The notes: generated from the letters alone by a model not told the origin. A DNA stretch of 64,000 nt from an uncultured Micrococcaceae bacterium (GCA_947502645.1 CANNAD010000001.1:620001-684000), one strand, 5' to 3'; shown: positions 17,599-25,848, counted from the first letter of the stretch. Made by a program: numbers and translations.

Positions 17599-18438
17599 TC
17601 ACTCCTCACCATGAGCAGCGTCCGGGTCCTCCGGTGACTCCCGCCGTCGTTTCTGGATGAGGTCCCTGGTGCGCAGAAGCCGCAACGATGTCACCAGCAG
17701 CAGGCCGCCCAGAATGTTGAACAGCAGCGTGTAACCGAACCAGCCGAGCCATTGCACGTAGCTGATCTCGGCACCTGCGTGGATGGCCCCGAAGATCAGC
17801 AGGGAATCCAGGATCGAGTGGAATAACTGCAGACCGGCCAGCAGGAACCCGCCGACAATGGCCGCCGCGATTTTGGCCGGCTCCGAGTCCGTCCCGTGCT
17901 GCATGCGCGTCATCAGCGTGATGGTGCTGCCGCCGAGTACGGCCAGACAAATGGTCTCCAGACTGATGGGCGCGTGGACAAAGTGCTCGGCCGATGTGGT
18001 GACCGTTTCCTTCCACTGGGGGAAGGCTTTCATTGCCACCCACATGAAGAGCCAGCCGCCCAGCAGGTTGGCCATGAGCGTCCCACCCCACAATTTGCCC
18101 AACTGCCCTACGCTTCCGGCACGGGAGGCGACGGCGGTGATGGGCACGAGGAAGTCTTCCGTGAAAAGCTCGCTTTTCGCCAGGAGCAGCGCAATGAACC
18201 CTGCACTGAACGCCAGCCCAGCCAGCAGATGGTTATGCGTCTCGTGCAGGACCGCGAGGTAGGCAACAACACCTATGCCAACTTCCACCCCGCCCAGGAA
18301 GCCCGTGGCGAACATGACGGAGAACCGCCGCTGAAGCCGCGCCCCACCCTCATCCACCAGACGGTTGAACGATTCGACCAGCTCGTCCTCAACGGGCAAC
18401 TCGGATTCACCCATCTCACGGCGGCGTTCTTCACTCAT
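17599..18438 (-). CDS. Formate/nitrite transporter family membrane protein (YfdC-like)
   Basis: 279 residues with six predicted membrane helices. The segment LAGLAFSAGFIALLLAKSEL, continuing into FTEDFLVP, is characteristic of the FNT family, particularly the YfdC branch. FNT proteins are pentameric channels for formate, nitrite or related small anions; the substrate of this branch is not established. The N-terminus is acidic and cytosolic. The ATG is preceded by AGGAAGG at 9 nt. It converges on the frameshifted dehydrogenase and diverges from the bacteriocin operon. Confidence 0.9.
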   Translation of the reverse strand: MSEERRREMGESELPVEDELVESFNRLVDEGGARLQRRFSVMFATGFLGGVEVGIGVVAYLAVLHETHNHLLAGLAFSAGFIALLLAKSELFTEDFLVPITAVASRAGSVGQLGKLWGGTLMANLLGGWLFMWVAMKAFPQWKETVTTSAEHFVHAPISLETICLAVLGGSTITLMTRMQHGTDSEPAKIAAAIVGGFLLAGLQLFHSILDSLLIFGAIHAGAEISYVQWLGWFGYTLLFNILGGLLLVTSLRLLRTRDLIQKRRRESPEDPDAAHGEE

Positions 18439-18611
18439 GCGGAATGCCTTCCTGTCGGAGCCTTCACCAGTGGGCCAGTTGGTCCGTCCAGTATGGAGCA
18501 GCCCTCATCCATCGCGCGGCCCATGCCGTCGAGATCATACAGCAAGCAGCCTGTCGGACAGAACTGCTCTCGACGCCGGTCTCAAAACAGTGTTAAGGTC
18601 ATCGTGTCAAC

Positions 18612-18621
18612 TTTTGTAAAG
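18612..18621 (+). promoter_or_regulatory. TTTTGTAAAG motif upstream of the bacteriocin precursor gene
   Basis: The 10-mer TTTTGTAAAG lies 43-52 nt before the precursor ATG. The same 10-mer occurs on the minus strand at 25612-25621, upstream of the XRE-TPR regulator gene, and in both places a TTGA follows within 5-7 nt. Shared AT-rich words in two GC-rich promoters suggest a common operator, plausibly for that regulator. Confidence 0.45.
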
Positions 18622-18663
18622 TAACTGTTGATATTCGTTGAAAACACACATGAGGAGTAAAAA

Positions 18664-18945
18664 ATGGAAGCTAGCTTCACTCGCACCTCCAGCAAGCGCA
18701 GCCTCGTGGCCGTCGGCGCCGTCAGCGCCTTCGGTCTTGCTGTCGCGTCCGTCAGCGTCATGTACATTGCGGGCATGTTCGGCCTGTCGACCGCCTTTGC
18801 CAGCCAAATCGTCAACGCCGTTGCTGTCGGAGGCTGGGCTCTGGCCGTAGTGATGGGACTGCTCTCGGGCGGTATCGCCGCTGCCGTCATCGCGACAGCC
18901 CGCTGGGCTATCACCCAGTGGGGCAAGGCCGCGGCCGTAGCCTAG
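18664..18945 (+). CDS. Putative circular (AS-48-like) bacteriocin precursor
   Basis: 93 residues. A leader-like segment (about 1-34, with R7, K11, R12 and a hydrophobic stretch) precedes a very hydrophobic core. From M38 the core reads MFGLSTAFASQIVNAVAVGG then W58, which aligns without gaps with the start of mature enterocin AS-48 (EFGIPAAVAGTVLNVVEAGG then W). The rest is helical and glycine/alanine-rich, ending WGKAAAVA. A mature part from about residue 35 would be about 59 residues with charge +2 and no acidic residues. In the known family, leader removal and N-to-C joining give a membrane-permeabilising ring. GAGGAG lies 6-7 nt before the ATG. The downstream operon matches the usual gene set. 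The exact cleavage site is unknown. Confidence 0.8.
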   Translation: MEASFTRTSSKRSLVAVGAVSAFGLAVASVSVMYIAGMFGLSTAFASQIVNAVAVGGWALAVVMGLLSGGIAAAVIATARWAITQWGKAAAVA

Positions 18946-18958
18946 GTCCCAACACTCA

Positions 18959-19537
18959 ATGAGCACAGAGTTACTCCTCAGGGACAGGCAGCGAGCAGCG
19001 CTGGTTGTTGCGTTCGGCCTGTCCCTGGGCCTCTTGATTTCAGGTTTCCTGCTCGGCTACCACGCCGTGTCGAATTCACCGGCTCCCACTGCAGACCCTG
19101 CCTCCGCGGCAGCCACTCCCTTCGGTGAGGCCTTCATCGGCGTGCTTGCCCGCAATCTACCAGCCCTCTGTCTGGCCTTTTCCGGTGCCGCTACCGCAGG
19201 GCTTTCCACGTTGGTCTCCTGGCCGTTGGTCGCCATCTATATCGGCAGCACCTGGCATCTGAGCGAGAAAGCAATTGGACGGGAACAAGTCCTTGCGGGG
19301 ACGGGACTCTACGCCCCGGTGGAATTCCTCGCGTTGACCATTGCCGCCGCAGCGGGCCTGCTGCCCGTGCTGACCGCCATCTGGGCGGCCCTTTCGAGCC
19401 GCGCAACGGTCACCCCCTTCCGGGCCTACCTTGCAGCCTTTCCGACTGCGCTCAAACTTTTAGCAATCGCCGTCGTCGTCCTGTTGGCGGCTGCCGGCGT
19501 CGAGGCCGCCGTCATGGCGGGTAAGGGAACACGATGA
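18959..19537 (+). CDS. SpoIIM/DUF95-like membrane protein of the bacteriocin operon
   Basis: 192 residues with about four or five hydrophobic segments (about 14-34, 65-95, 112-140, 158-188). The arrangement NLPALCLAFSGAATAGLSTL, a short polar loop, then LYAPVEFLALTIAAAAGL resembles SpoIIM/DUF95 proteins, which often contain a P-x-E motif at this point. A DUF95 protein is one of the constant members of circular bacteriocin clusters, where it is thought to assist maturation or export. It starts 13 nt after the precursor stop and overlaps the next gene by four bases (ATGA), so all are co-transcribed. Confidence 0.75.
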   Translation: MSTELLLRDRQRAALVVAFGLSLGLLISGFLLGYHAVSNSPAPTADPASAAATPFGEAFIGVLARNLPALCLAFSGAATAGLSTLVSWPLVAIYIGSTWHLSEKAIGREQVLAGTGLYAPVEFLALTIAAAAGLLPVLTAIWAALSSRATVTPFRAYLAAFPTALKLLAIAVVVLLAAAGVEAAVMAGKGTR

Positions 19538-20100
19538 CTGCTGCACTTACTGCTGATGCAGGTACCGAAACGGACAAGCCCCCGAAGAGCACTTCGGCCA
19601 TCGTCTGGATGACAGCATTCGTGATGCTGCTTGCGCTGCTGCTGCTGCGCTCCAGTCAGCTCTACGACGAAGTAGCCAGTCAGGTCCTGATGACCGAAGA
19701 AGCACAAGCTCTCGACGACCCGGCTATGGGCACCTTGGCCACAAGCATCGGATTTTACCTTGGGCTCACCATCAGCATGCTCGCCACGGCACTGTACTTC
19801 TCATTGGCCTCGGTCATCGAGACTCGAATGTTCCCGCGCCTGGTGCGCTCAGCCGGCCGTGTGCGTCTGGGGTTCCTTGGAGCAACTGCGGTAACGGTAA
19901 CCGTACCGGTGCAGCTCGTGTCCTGGCTGTTGGCTCAGGAATCTCCGAAGGACCAGTGGCTTTTCTACGCTTTCATACTGGCAGCCGGGCTGACAATCCC
20001 CCTCCTTTTCCGCAAGCAATGGCAGAGTCTAGGGAGTAGAAAAGTTCGGATCATCTTTGGCACTTCACTGCTGATCGCATCAGTGTCGGTCCTGCTCTAA
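19534..20100 (+). CDS. Membrane protein of the bacteriocin operon, unknown function
   Basis: 188 residues with four or five predicted helices (about 22-40, 66-92, 110-135, 142-160, 168-188). There is a cytosolic N-terminus with several acidic residues and a polar loop (SQLYDEVASQVLMTEEAQAL) that may be extracellular. I recognise no family. It is translationally coupled to the SpoIIM-like gene (ATGA overlap). By position and topology it could be a maturation, export or self-immunity component. Confidence 0.7.
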   Translation: MTAALTADAGTETDKPPKSTSAIVWMTAFVMLLALLLLRSSQLYDEVASQVLMTEEAQALDDPAMGTLATSIGFYLGLTISMLATALYFSLASVIETRMFPRLVRSAGRVRLGFLGATAVTVTVPVQLVSWLLAQESPKDQWLFYAFILAAGLTIPLLFRKQWQSLGSRKVRIIFGTSLLIASVSVLL

Positions 20101-20125
20101 CCTCGACGCCCCAGGAGGCTAACCC

Positions 20126-20494
20126 ATGAATCAGACCTACTCTGCGATACGGCGGATAGCGCCGCCCATCCTGATGGTGCTGCAGCTGCTGTGCGGGATC
20201 ATGATTCTGCTCTCCGGTGACGCTGCGATCCCGTGGCTGGCGTATGGCGCCGTTGGGTTGGGCCTGGTGGTGATGGCGGCTGCATGGTCCATCAAGGCCT
20301 CCAAGCCCCGGGTCGACGGCATCCTGTTCCTCGTATCGGCACTGGCCGGCGGTTTGCTCCTGGGCAGTTGGCAAGCCGGGTTCCCTGCGACCCTGCCCGT
20401 CTGGCTCTGGTGCATTGCCTCCGTACTGTTGGCCACGGTGGGCATTGTGCTCGACGCCGACAGCAAACAGTCCCGGTCCCAGAACAGGTTCTGA
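20126..20494 (+). CDS. Small four-helix membrane protein, candidate immunity or accessory protein
   Basis: 122 residues with four hydrophobic helices (about 14-30, 36-56, 65-85, 90-108) and a polar tail (DADSKQSRSQNRF). A perfect AGGAGG lies 7 nt before the ATG. The stop overlaps the next start (TGATG). Circular bacteriocin operons usually include a small hydrophobic immunity protein, and this is a reasonable candidate, though no sequence motif proves it. Confidence 0.7.
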   Translation: MNQTYSAIRRIAPPILMVLQLLCGIMILLSGDAAIPWLAYGAVGLGLVVMAAAWSIKASKPRVDGILFLVSALAGGLLLGSWQAGFPATLPVWLWCIASVLLATVGIVLDADSKQSRSQNRF

Positions 20495-22026
20495 TGTCCA
20501 CGCTCAAGGCGATGTCCGGCTTCTCCGCGGTGGAACAGTTGACTCACATGGGCTGGTCATTGTCCGTCCGCACATACTGGGCATTGGCCGCGGGAGCCGC
20601 GGGGGTGACAGTGTTGGCGGCATTCGCGGCAGGCCTGCTGCTCTTCCGCTGGTTTCAATACATCGTCCCGGCCGCACTCGCCAGCGTGGCCCCATCGACG
20701 CAGGTGCTATCCGCCGCAGCAGGGCTGGGATGCTGGATCATCGTGGCGTATCTGGGAGCCACCTCCCTGATCAGGGAGGCGTTGACTCGCCGTCGCCTGC
20801 TGATCCGGTACAACCCCAACGCTGCGTTGTTGCGGGCACTCGATATCCCGCTGAGTGATGTGTTTCTGGTCAAGTGCCTGCCCAGAACGCTTTTCAGCGG
20901 GATCCTGGCCCTGGCTATCTCCGCATCTTTCATCGTCGCCTGGCATAAGCATCTGGTCCATCTCCCGGAATTACAAGCAGCCCTTTTAGTGTTGCCGCTG
21001 TGCACCACGGCAGCCGTTATCTGGTCCAGTTCCCACTTCGCACGAACCGATCTGCGGCACTCCCGCGGCCAGCTCGCGGCGATGCTGGCAGTTGCCGCTG
21101 CGGCGCTCGGTGCCAGCTGGTTGCTGGGAGAGTGGACCATGGTGCTGCTCGGCGCCACCCCGCAGGTCTTCGACCCGCTCTTGCTGGGCTCTGTCATAGG
21201 GTGGGTCACTCTTGCACTGCTGGTCCCGGCCGCAGTGGTTCTGTTGTACCTGACCGCAAGGAACGTGCGGTATCTGCAGCGGGACTCTGCCCGTCCTGCT
21301 CCAGCACCCAACCTCCGGCCGGGCAGAAAGCTGGCTGCAGCGATGTTCGGAGCTGGTCCGGCGTGGTGGCTGTTGTACACCCTGTTCCGCGGGATCGCCC
21401 GCCATGGAGCCGCTGGCCTGGTGACCCGCATCGCCGGGATCTGCACCATCATCGCAGCAGCAGTTATAGGTTTCAGCGCCGGAGGCCCGGGCTTCGGGTT
21501 CCTGCCGGACAACGTTGCCGTGACCAGACTCGCCGCGATCGCGGTGTTCCTGCTCTCCATGACCGTCTATGAAGTGACAGACCGCGCTATCGGCCCATCC
21601 GGGTGGATGCCACAATTCCGCTGGTGCTTCGAGGCCGGAGTGAACCAGAAACACATCGCATCCATAGCCGTCGTTGCCACCGCTGCAGTAACTGCGGCCG
21701 CTGTTGTACCCCTGGCGCTCGGCGCACTCGCACTCACCGGTGGCGGCGCAGCACTGATCCTCATTCCCATGGCCGCAGCTGCAGCGGGCGCAACCGGGGC
21801 CTCACTCACATCGAGCCCCCGGAGGCAGGCCGACGGCACGGTGGAGTCTTCCCTGGTGACAGCCATAGTCTCCGTACTACTCTCGTTGCCCGTCCTCGCG
21901 CTGCTGGTACTGCCCGGCAGCTTCAATTCACTATTCGCCGTTGCCTACACCACCCTGTTGATCGGAGTTGGAATCCTATGCCTCAGCCGTCGCGTCAAAT
22001 ACCTGCCCTCGAGTTCCTGGACGTAA
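20494..22026 (+). CDS. Large polytopic membrane protein of the bacteriocin operon (maturation/export candidate)
   Basis: 510 residues from the ATG at 20494, which overlaps the preceding stop; the frame is open further upstream, but that would bury it in the previous gene. About twelve membrane helices are visible, with few charged loops (one is LLRALDIPLSDVFLVKCLPR). Size and topology match the large multi-spanning protein found in every described circular bacteriocin cluster, whose loss abolishes production in studied cases. Alternatively it is an ABC-2-like permease served by the ATPases downstream. No peptidase motif is evident. Confidence 0.75.
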   Translation: MSTLKAMSGFSAVEQLTHMGWSLSVRTYWALAAGAAGVTVLAAFAAGLLLFRWFQYIVPAALASVAPSTQVLSAAAGLGCWIIVAYLGATSLIREALTRRRLLIRYNPNAALLRALDIPLSDVFLVKCLPRTLFSGILALAISASFIVAWHKHLVHLPELQAALLVLPLCTTAAVIWSSSHFARTDLRHSRGQLAAMLAVAAAALGASWLLGEWTMVLLGATPQVFDPLLLGSVIGWVTLALLVPAAVVLLYLTARNVRYLQRDSARPAPAPNLRPGRKLAAAMFGAGPAWWLLYTLFRGIARHGAAGLVTRIAGICTIIAAAVIGFSAGGPGFGFLPDNVAVTRLAAIAVFLLSMTVYEVTDRAIGPSGWMPQFRWCFEAGVNQKHIASIAVVATAAVTAAAVVPLALGALALTGGGAALILIPMAAAAAGATGASLTSSPRRQADGTVESSLVTAIVSVLLSLPVLALLVLPGSFNSLFAVAYTTLLIGVGILCLSRRVKYLPSSSWT

Positions 22027-22640
22027 CAGCCGGCTACCGCGAAGGCTCTCCTGTGCTGCACAACACCAGCCTGGCTCTCACCGGGCCCGGCTTGTTCCAC
22101 CTCGCGGGCCGAAACGGGACCGGTAAATCAACCTTCACGGAACTAGCGAGCGGTTATCTGAGACCCTGGCAAGGCCAAGTCATGGTGGCCGGTGTTCCCG
22201 CAGACGATCCGGCATCCCGATCTACCCGCCGAATATGCCGCTCCGATGTTGCATTATTCGGTCATATGACAGTGCGCGACCACCTGGCGTTTACGTGTAT
22301 GGCACGCTCGGAAAGCCTTGACGATCTCCTGCCCCGGGCCGAGCGGTTGGGCCTGGAACCCTACCTGGATCTGAATGCCGGGATGCTTTCAACCGGCAAC
22401 GCACGCAAGCTCTGGTACCTGGTGTGCACCACCGGCGCGTTCACGCTTGCCATCCTGGACGAGCCGTTCAACGGCGTCGATCAGGAAAGCAGCGATGCCA
22501 TGTGTGACGAGCTCTCCTGCATTGCAGCCTCCGGAACAGTGGTTCTGGTGGCGCACACACTGCCGGAGGCACTAACCGTCAGCCGAACGCTGCGCATGGA
22601 AGAACTGTCCGGCGTGAACATCCTGGGCAGTCTGCAATGA
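21978..22640 (+). CDS. ABC transporter ATP-binding protein, degenerate signature
   Basis: 220 residues. Walker A is GRNGTGKST, Walker B and catalytic Glu are FTLAILDEPFNG, and a switch histidine is seen in VLVAHT. The signature reads MLSTGNARKL instead of LSGGQ, and the Q-loop glutamine is not evident, so it may work only in a pair. The ATG lies inside the last 49 nt of the preceding gene with GGAG upstream, showing tight coupling. It most likely energises the large membrane protein or a neighbouring permease for export or immunity. Confidence 0.85.
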   Translation: MPQPSRQIPALEFLDVTAGYREGSPVLHNTSLALTGPGLFHLAGRNGTGKSTFTELASGYLRPWQGQVMVAGVPADDPASRSTRRICRSDVALFGHMTVRDHLAFTCMARSESLDDLLPRAERLGLEPYLDLNAGMLSTGNARKLWYLVCTTGAFTLAILDEPFNGVDQESSDAMCDELSCIAASGTVVLVAHTLPEALTVSRTLRMEELSGVNILGSLQ

Positions 22641-23554
22641 TCGTCACGGAAGGCCTGGGCAAAACTATTGACGGCCGCAAAATTGTTGATGATGTGTCCT
22701 TCGAACTGCATCCTGGCGAGGTGGTGGGACTGGTTGGGCCCAATGGTGCCGGCAAGAGCACCACCATGAAGCTGATGGTCAATGCAGTCCGCGGTCAGGG
22801 CCGCACTCTTTTCGACGGCGTGGCTTACGCGGACATGATCAGCCCGTGGCAGCAGGTGGGCGTCCTCCTTGACCCGAACATGTTCTACCCTGGCCGCTCT
22901 GCCCGAAAGCATCTGCTGATGCTGGCCCGGGGAAGCGGACTTCCGGATAGCTCGGTGGAGCGGACGTTGGCCCTCACTGGTTTGTCCGGACGCCGCAGCA
23001 ACACCCCGGCTTCGTACTCACTGGGAATGCGGCAGCGCTTGGGTTTGTCCTCGGCACTGCTGGGTGATCCATCCGTGCTGGTCCTCGACGAACCAGCAAA
23101 CGGGCTTGATGTGGAGGGCGTGACCTGGCTCCGCCAGCTGCTACGGACCTTTGCCGAGGACGGCCGCACTGTGTTGCTCTCTTCCCATCTGCTGGCGGAA
23201 TTGGAGCAGGTCGCTGACCGGGTGCTTTTCATGGCCGGCGGCCGGCTGGTCGCCGATACCAGGCTTTCGGATCTGGCCGGCAGTTCCGACCGAACCTATT
23301 CTGTCGTCCGGTGCGACCGTCCGGAGGCCCTGGCGACCGCGTTGCGCCTCGAGGGTGCCACCGTCGAAGATCAGGGACCCCAGCAATTGTCGGTCCGCGG
23401 CATGCCACTGAAACGCATAGGGGAAATAGCCTCCGCCGAAACCTGCACCTTGTACGAACTTTCCGCGCACACCATGTCGTTGGAAGAGCATTTCGTGGAC
23501 CTGGTCGGCCCCGGCCACCGTTCAGCAACAACTGCCCTGGAGGAGATCTTGTGA
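22637..23554 (+). CDS. ABC transporter ATP-binding protein
   Basis: 305 residues with a complete nucleotide-binding domain: Walker A GPNGAGKST, signature YSLGMRQRLG, Walker B VLVLDEPANGLD, and H-loop SSHLL. The C-terminal extension of about 90 residues is typical of antibiotic and bacteriocin exporters of the CcmA/BcrA type. It starts on the four-base overlap ATGA with the previous ATPase and overlaps the permease gene that follows, so the two should pair. Role: probable export of, or protection against, the cyclic peptide. Confidence 0.9.
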   Translation: MIVTEGLGKTIDGRKIVDDVSFELHPGEVVGLVGPNGAGKSTTMKLMVNAVRGQGRTLFDGVAYADMISPWQQVGVLLDPNMFYPGRSARKHLLMLARGSGLPDSSVERTLALTGLSGRRSNTPASYSLGMRQRLGLSSALLGDPSVLVLDEPANGLDVEGVTWLRQLLRTFAEDGRTVLLSSHLLAELEQVADRVLFMAGGRLVADTRLSDLAGSSDRTYSVVRCDRPEALATALRLEGATVEDQGPQQLSVRGMPLKRIGEIASAETCTLYELSAHTMSLEEHFVDLVGPGHRSATTALEEIL

Positions 23555-24339
23555 AGTCCGCGCTTGCCTACGAATGGGTCCGATTCAGCAGCACCCGTTC
23601 GGTCTGGATCCTCGGAGCCCTGGCCATAGCGGGTTCAGCAGCTTTTGCATGGGCCATGTCAGCCATGATGGCGGCGACAACGCAACTGGGCTCCCCAGCG
23701 GACATCGCCGACGCCGCCACGATTGCAGCCACCCGCGCCCCATTGGCCCCGGCCGTCGCCGGCGTCCTGGGGGTTATGGCATTCGGTCAGGAAACGCGGC
23801 ACCGCACACTGCTCCTGGCAACTCTGGTGGTCCCCCGCCGGCAGGTACTCTACGGAGCCAAAGCTCTGGTGACAGCAGCGGCCGCGGCCATTCTCTGTGC
23901 GCTCTGCCTCGGAGCGGCCCTGGCTGCCGCCTACGCGTCACTGGCAGGCACAGGAACTGCTGCGGCCCGGCCGGATGCCTTGGCGCTGACCGGTTACCTG
24001 GGCCAGACCTTGGGCTGGGCGCTGTTGGGACTTGGCATCGGCGCAGTGTTGCCCCAGTTAGCTGGCATTCTGACACTATTGCTGGGATCGGCCCTCGTGG
24101 AACCCCTGATAGCCAGATTTGCGGGCGGGATGAGCATTCCGGGAGTAGGCTCGGCGGCCGATCTGCTACCTTTTGCCGCCGGCGCGTCACTGGTGACCGC
24201 CAACGAATCGGAGTTGTCCGTGAGTATCCTCGCCGAAAGCGGGGAGCTGGCACCGGCTCTGGGCGTCGCCGTCTTTTCCGTGTATGTTGCGGTGGCCATG
24301 GCGGCGGGGCTGGCCCGTTTCCGGCAGCAAGACCTTTAG
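23551..24339 (+). CDS. ABC-2 type transporter permease
   Basis: 262 residues from the GTG at 23551 that overlaps the ATPase stop; AGGAG lies 9 nt upstream. It has six predicted helices, a cytosolic N-terminus (KSALAYEWVRFSSTRSVW) and the loop FGQETRHRTLLLATLVVPRR, a hallmark of ABC-2 permeases of the BcrB type. It would form the membrane part for the adjacent ATPase. The last gene of the operon, it overlaps the convergent regulator gene by four bases. Confidence 0.88.
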   Translation: MKSALAYEWVRFSSTRSVWILGALAIAGSAAFAWAMSAMMAATTQLGSPADIADAATIAATRAPLAPAVAGVLGVMAFGQETRHRTLLLATLVVPRRQVLYGAKALVTAAAAAILCALCLGAALAAAYASLAGTGTAAARPDALALTGYLGQTLGWALLGLGIGAVLPQLAGILTLLLGSALVEPLIARFAGGMSIPGVGSAADLLPFAAGASLVTANESELSVSILAESGELAPALGVAVFSVYVAVAMAAGLARFRQQDL

Positions 24340-25565
24340 CTGCTACCCTCACCCAACTCGAGATGTTTGGTGAGAGCTTCCGACGCGCGATCGGAAAGCC
24401 CTGCCTCGGAAAATAACTTTGCCGCCGTCAGGTAGCACGTGCCCGCTTGAGTCGGGTTCCCTGAAGCCTGCTGGGCTTCACCGCGCATCAGGGCGACGTC
24501 GCCTGCAACGTTGAGCGCCAGCCCGTCCCGTCCGCCCAGGTCATCCAGCAGGGGGAGGACCTGCTCTGCTTCGCCTCGGACCGTGTGCCAGCGGGCGCGG
24601 ATCAGCATCAGGTCGGTCCGGATCTCCTGGGAGTCCAACAGCTTGCCAACCATTTCAGCGCGTGCCATGAGGTTGCCGGTTGCCTCGTCAGCGATTCCGT
24701 TCCGTAGCCGGATAGAGGCCGTGGCCCGGATGAACCGCGCCCACAACTCCAGGTCCACCGCCGGGTCAAGGAGCTGTTCCGACAACTGGTGCAGTTCCAC
24801 CCCAGTGGCTGCCTCCCCCTGGGCGAAGGCCACATTGCCGATCGTCCACGCTATTTGCCCGCGCATCTGGGCTGACAGCTCATCCATGGCCACGACGCCG
24901 CGCAACTGCTGTGCATACCGCCAGGCCACGTTGGTGTCCCCATGCTCGGCCAGCGCTGCAATACGCGCCATCTGGGCTTCCAGAGCATCCATAGACGTTT
25001 CCGCCAGCGACTCAGCGAGCTTCACCGCGGCCTCTGCCAACTGGACGGCATCGGCCAGGTCGCCACTGACCCTACTGAGTACCGAAAGGAAGGTTTTCGA
25101 TTTGACGGCCAACTGATCCGACTGGACAGCCATTGCATGGCCGTCCAGTTCCATCACCTGGTCGCGTGCTTTTTCATAGTCACCCTGGTGGTAGGACATG
25201 TCGGCTGCGAGGAAGGACATGTTCCACCAGACGGAGGGATTGGAATGGGCCGCGGCCTCGGCTGCATGCCGGGCCGCCGTATGCGCCAAAGGAAAATCGC
25301 GTTCCTGCCATGCTTGATAAGCGTCCAGGCAGAGGCCGCTGAGGGCCGCTTCGTCGTCGGCGCTGCTCAGCCACGATTCAAGCACGGCGACGTCCAGTCC
25401 CAGCACAGGCGCCAGGTCTTTCAGGACAGAGCGCGTGGGGGCGCGCCGACCGTTCTCGATCAGCGACACATAGCTCGCAGAGTACTTCGTGCCCCCCAAC
25501 TCCGTTTGCGTCAGGCCTAGCCGCTGCCGCGCTTCTCGCAGCTGGGCGCCGAATCGAGCTTCCAT
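24336..25565 (-). CDS. XRE-family regulator with C-terminal TPR-like repeats (RRNPP-like)
   Basis: 409 residues from the ATG at 25565, which has AGAAGGA 4-5 nt upstream; the open frame reaches back to a TTG at 25607. Residues about 4-60 form an XRE helix-turn-helix (LREARQRLGLTQTELGG, YVSLIENGRRAPTRSVL). The remaining 340 residues are a series of alpha-helical pairs rich in Ala, Leu and Glu, as in TPR-type peptide-sensing regulators (PlcR, Rgg, NprR). The gene faces the bacteriocin operon tail to tail, and a small ORF diverges from it. It probably controls that operon, perhaps in response to a peptide. Activator or repressor is not decided by the sequence. Confidence 0.85.
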   Translation of the reverse strand: MEARFGAQLREARQRLGLTQTELGGTKYSASYVSLIENGRRAPTRSVLKDLAPVLGLDVAVLESWLSSADDEAALSGLCLDAYQAWQERDFPLAHTAARHAAEAAAHSNPSVWWNMSFLAADMSYHQGDYEKARDQVMELDGHAMAVQSDQLAVKSKTFLSVLSRVSGDLADAVQLAEAAVKLAESLAETSMDALEAQMARIAALAEHGDTNVAWRYAQQLRGVVAMDELSAQMRGQIAWTIGNVAFAQGEAATGVELHQLSEQLLDPAVDLELWARFIRATASIRLRNGIADEATGNLMARAEMVGKLLDSQEIRTDLMLIRARWHTVRGEAEQVLPLLDDLGGRDGLALNVAGDVALMRGEAQQASGNPTQAGTCYLTAAKLFSEAGLSDRASEALTKHLELGEGSS

Positions 25566-25611
25566 ATGTTCCTTCTCCCACCCCCAGGAATTGACTAGAT
25601 CTGTCAAATGT

Positions 25612-25621
25612 CTTTACAAAA
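25612..25621 (-). promoter_or_regulatory. TTTTGTAAAG motif upstream of the XRE-TPR regulator
   Basis: Minus-strand copy of the 10-mer found at 18612-18621. Reading towards the regulator gene, it is followed 5 nt later by TTGACA, a consensus -35 hexamer, so a protein bound here could control the regulator's own promoter as well as the divergent small ORF. Confidence 0.45.
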
Positions 25622-25689
25622 TTCCACAAGTGCGATTGTATCGTGTCTGTTCACATATCAGTCTCTACACACTACTCAAGGGGCCCGTA

Positions 25690-25848
25690 ATGCTCTCATC
25701 ACTCGCACTCATCGTTTTCATCGGATTCTGCCCGACAGCCAACGAACTCCCGGCCACTGATACCCCAACCCTCACTATTTGCACCGACCACCCTGGCAAC
25801 ATCTTCGATCTGAACCAGAACGACTGGCCCATTTCATACCCCCGATAA
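25690..25848 (+). CDS. Small ORF, candidate signalling peptide precursor
   Basis: 52 residues. AAGGGG lies 6 nt before the ATG. The N-terminus (LSSLALIVFIGFC) is hydrophobic, and the rest is polar with two cysteines (C14, C31) and the tail DLNQNDWPISYPR. It is transcribed away from the XRE-TPR regulator, the arrangement of Rgg/SHP and related peptide-regulator pairs. Such precursors are 20-60 residues long, and the C-terminal part gives the signal. Against this, no positive charge precedes the hydrophobic stretch from this ATG; a GTG further upstream would add arginines. It may also be non-coding. Confidence 0.45.
   Translation: MLSSLALIVFIGFCPTANELPATDTPTLTICTDHPGNIFDLNQNDWPISYPR

Noticed and set aside
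20233-20493. Longer 597-residue version of the large bacteriocin membrane protein
   Set aside because: It would overlap the 122-residue gene almost completely; the TGATG junction at 20494 is the natural start.
21603-21977. 345-residue version of the first bacteriocin ATPase
   Set aside because: The extra residues are an out-of-frame reading of the membrane protein; ABC homology begins at 21978.
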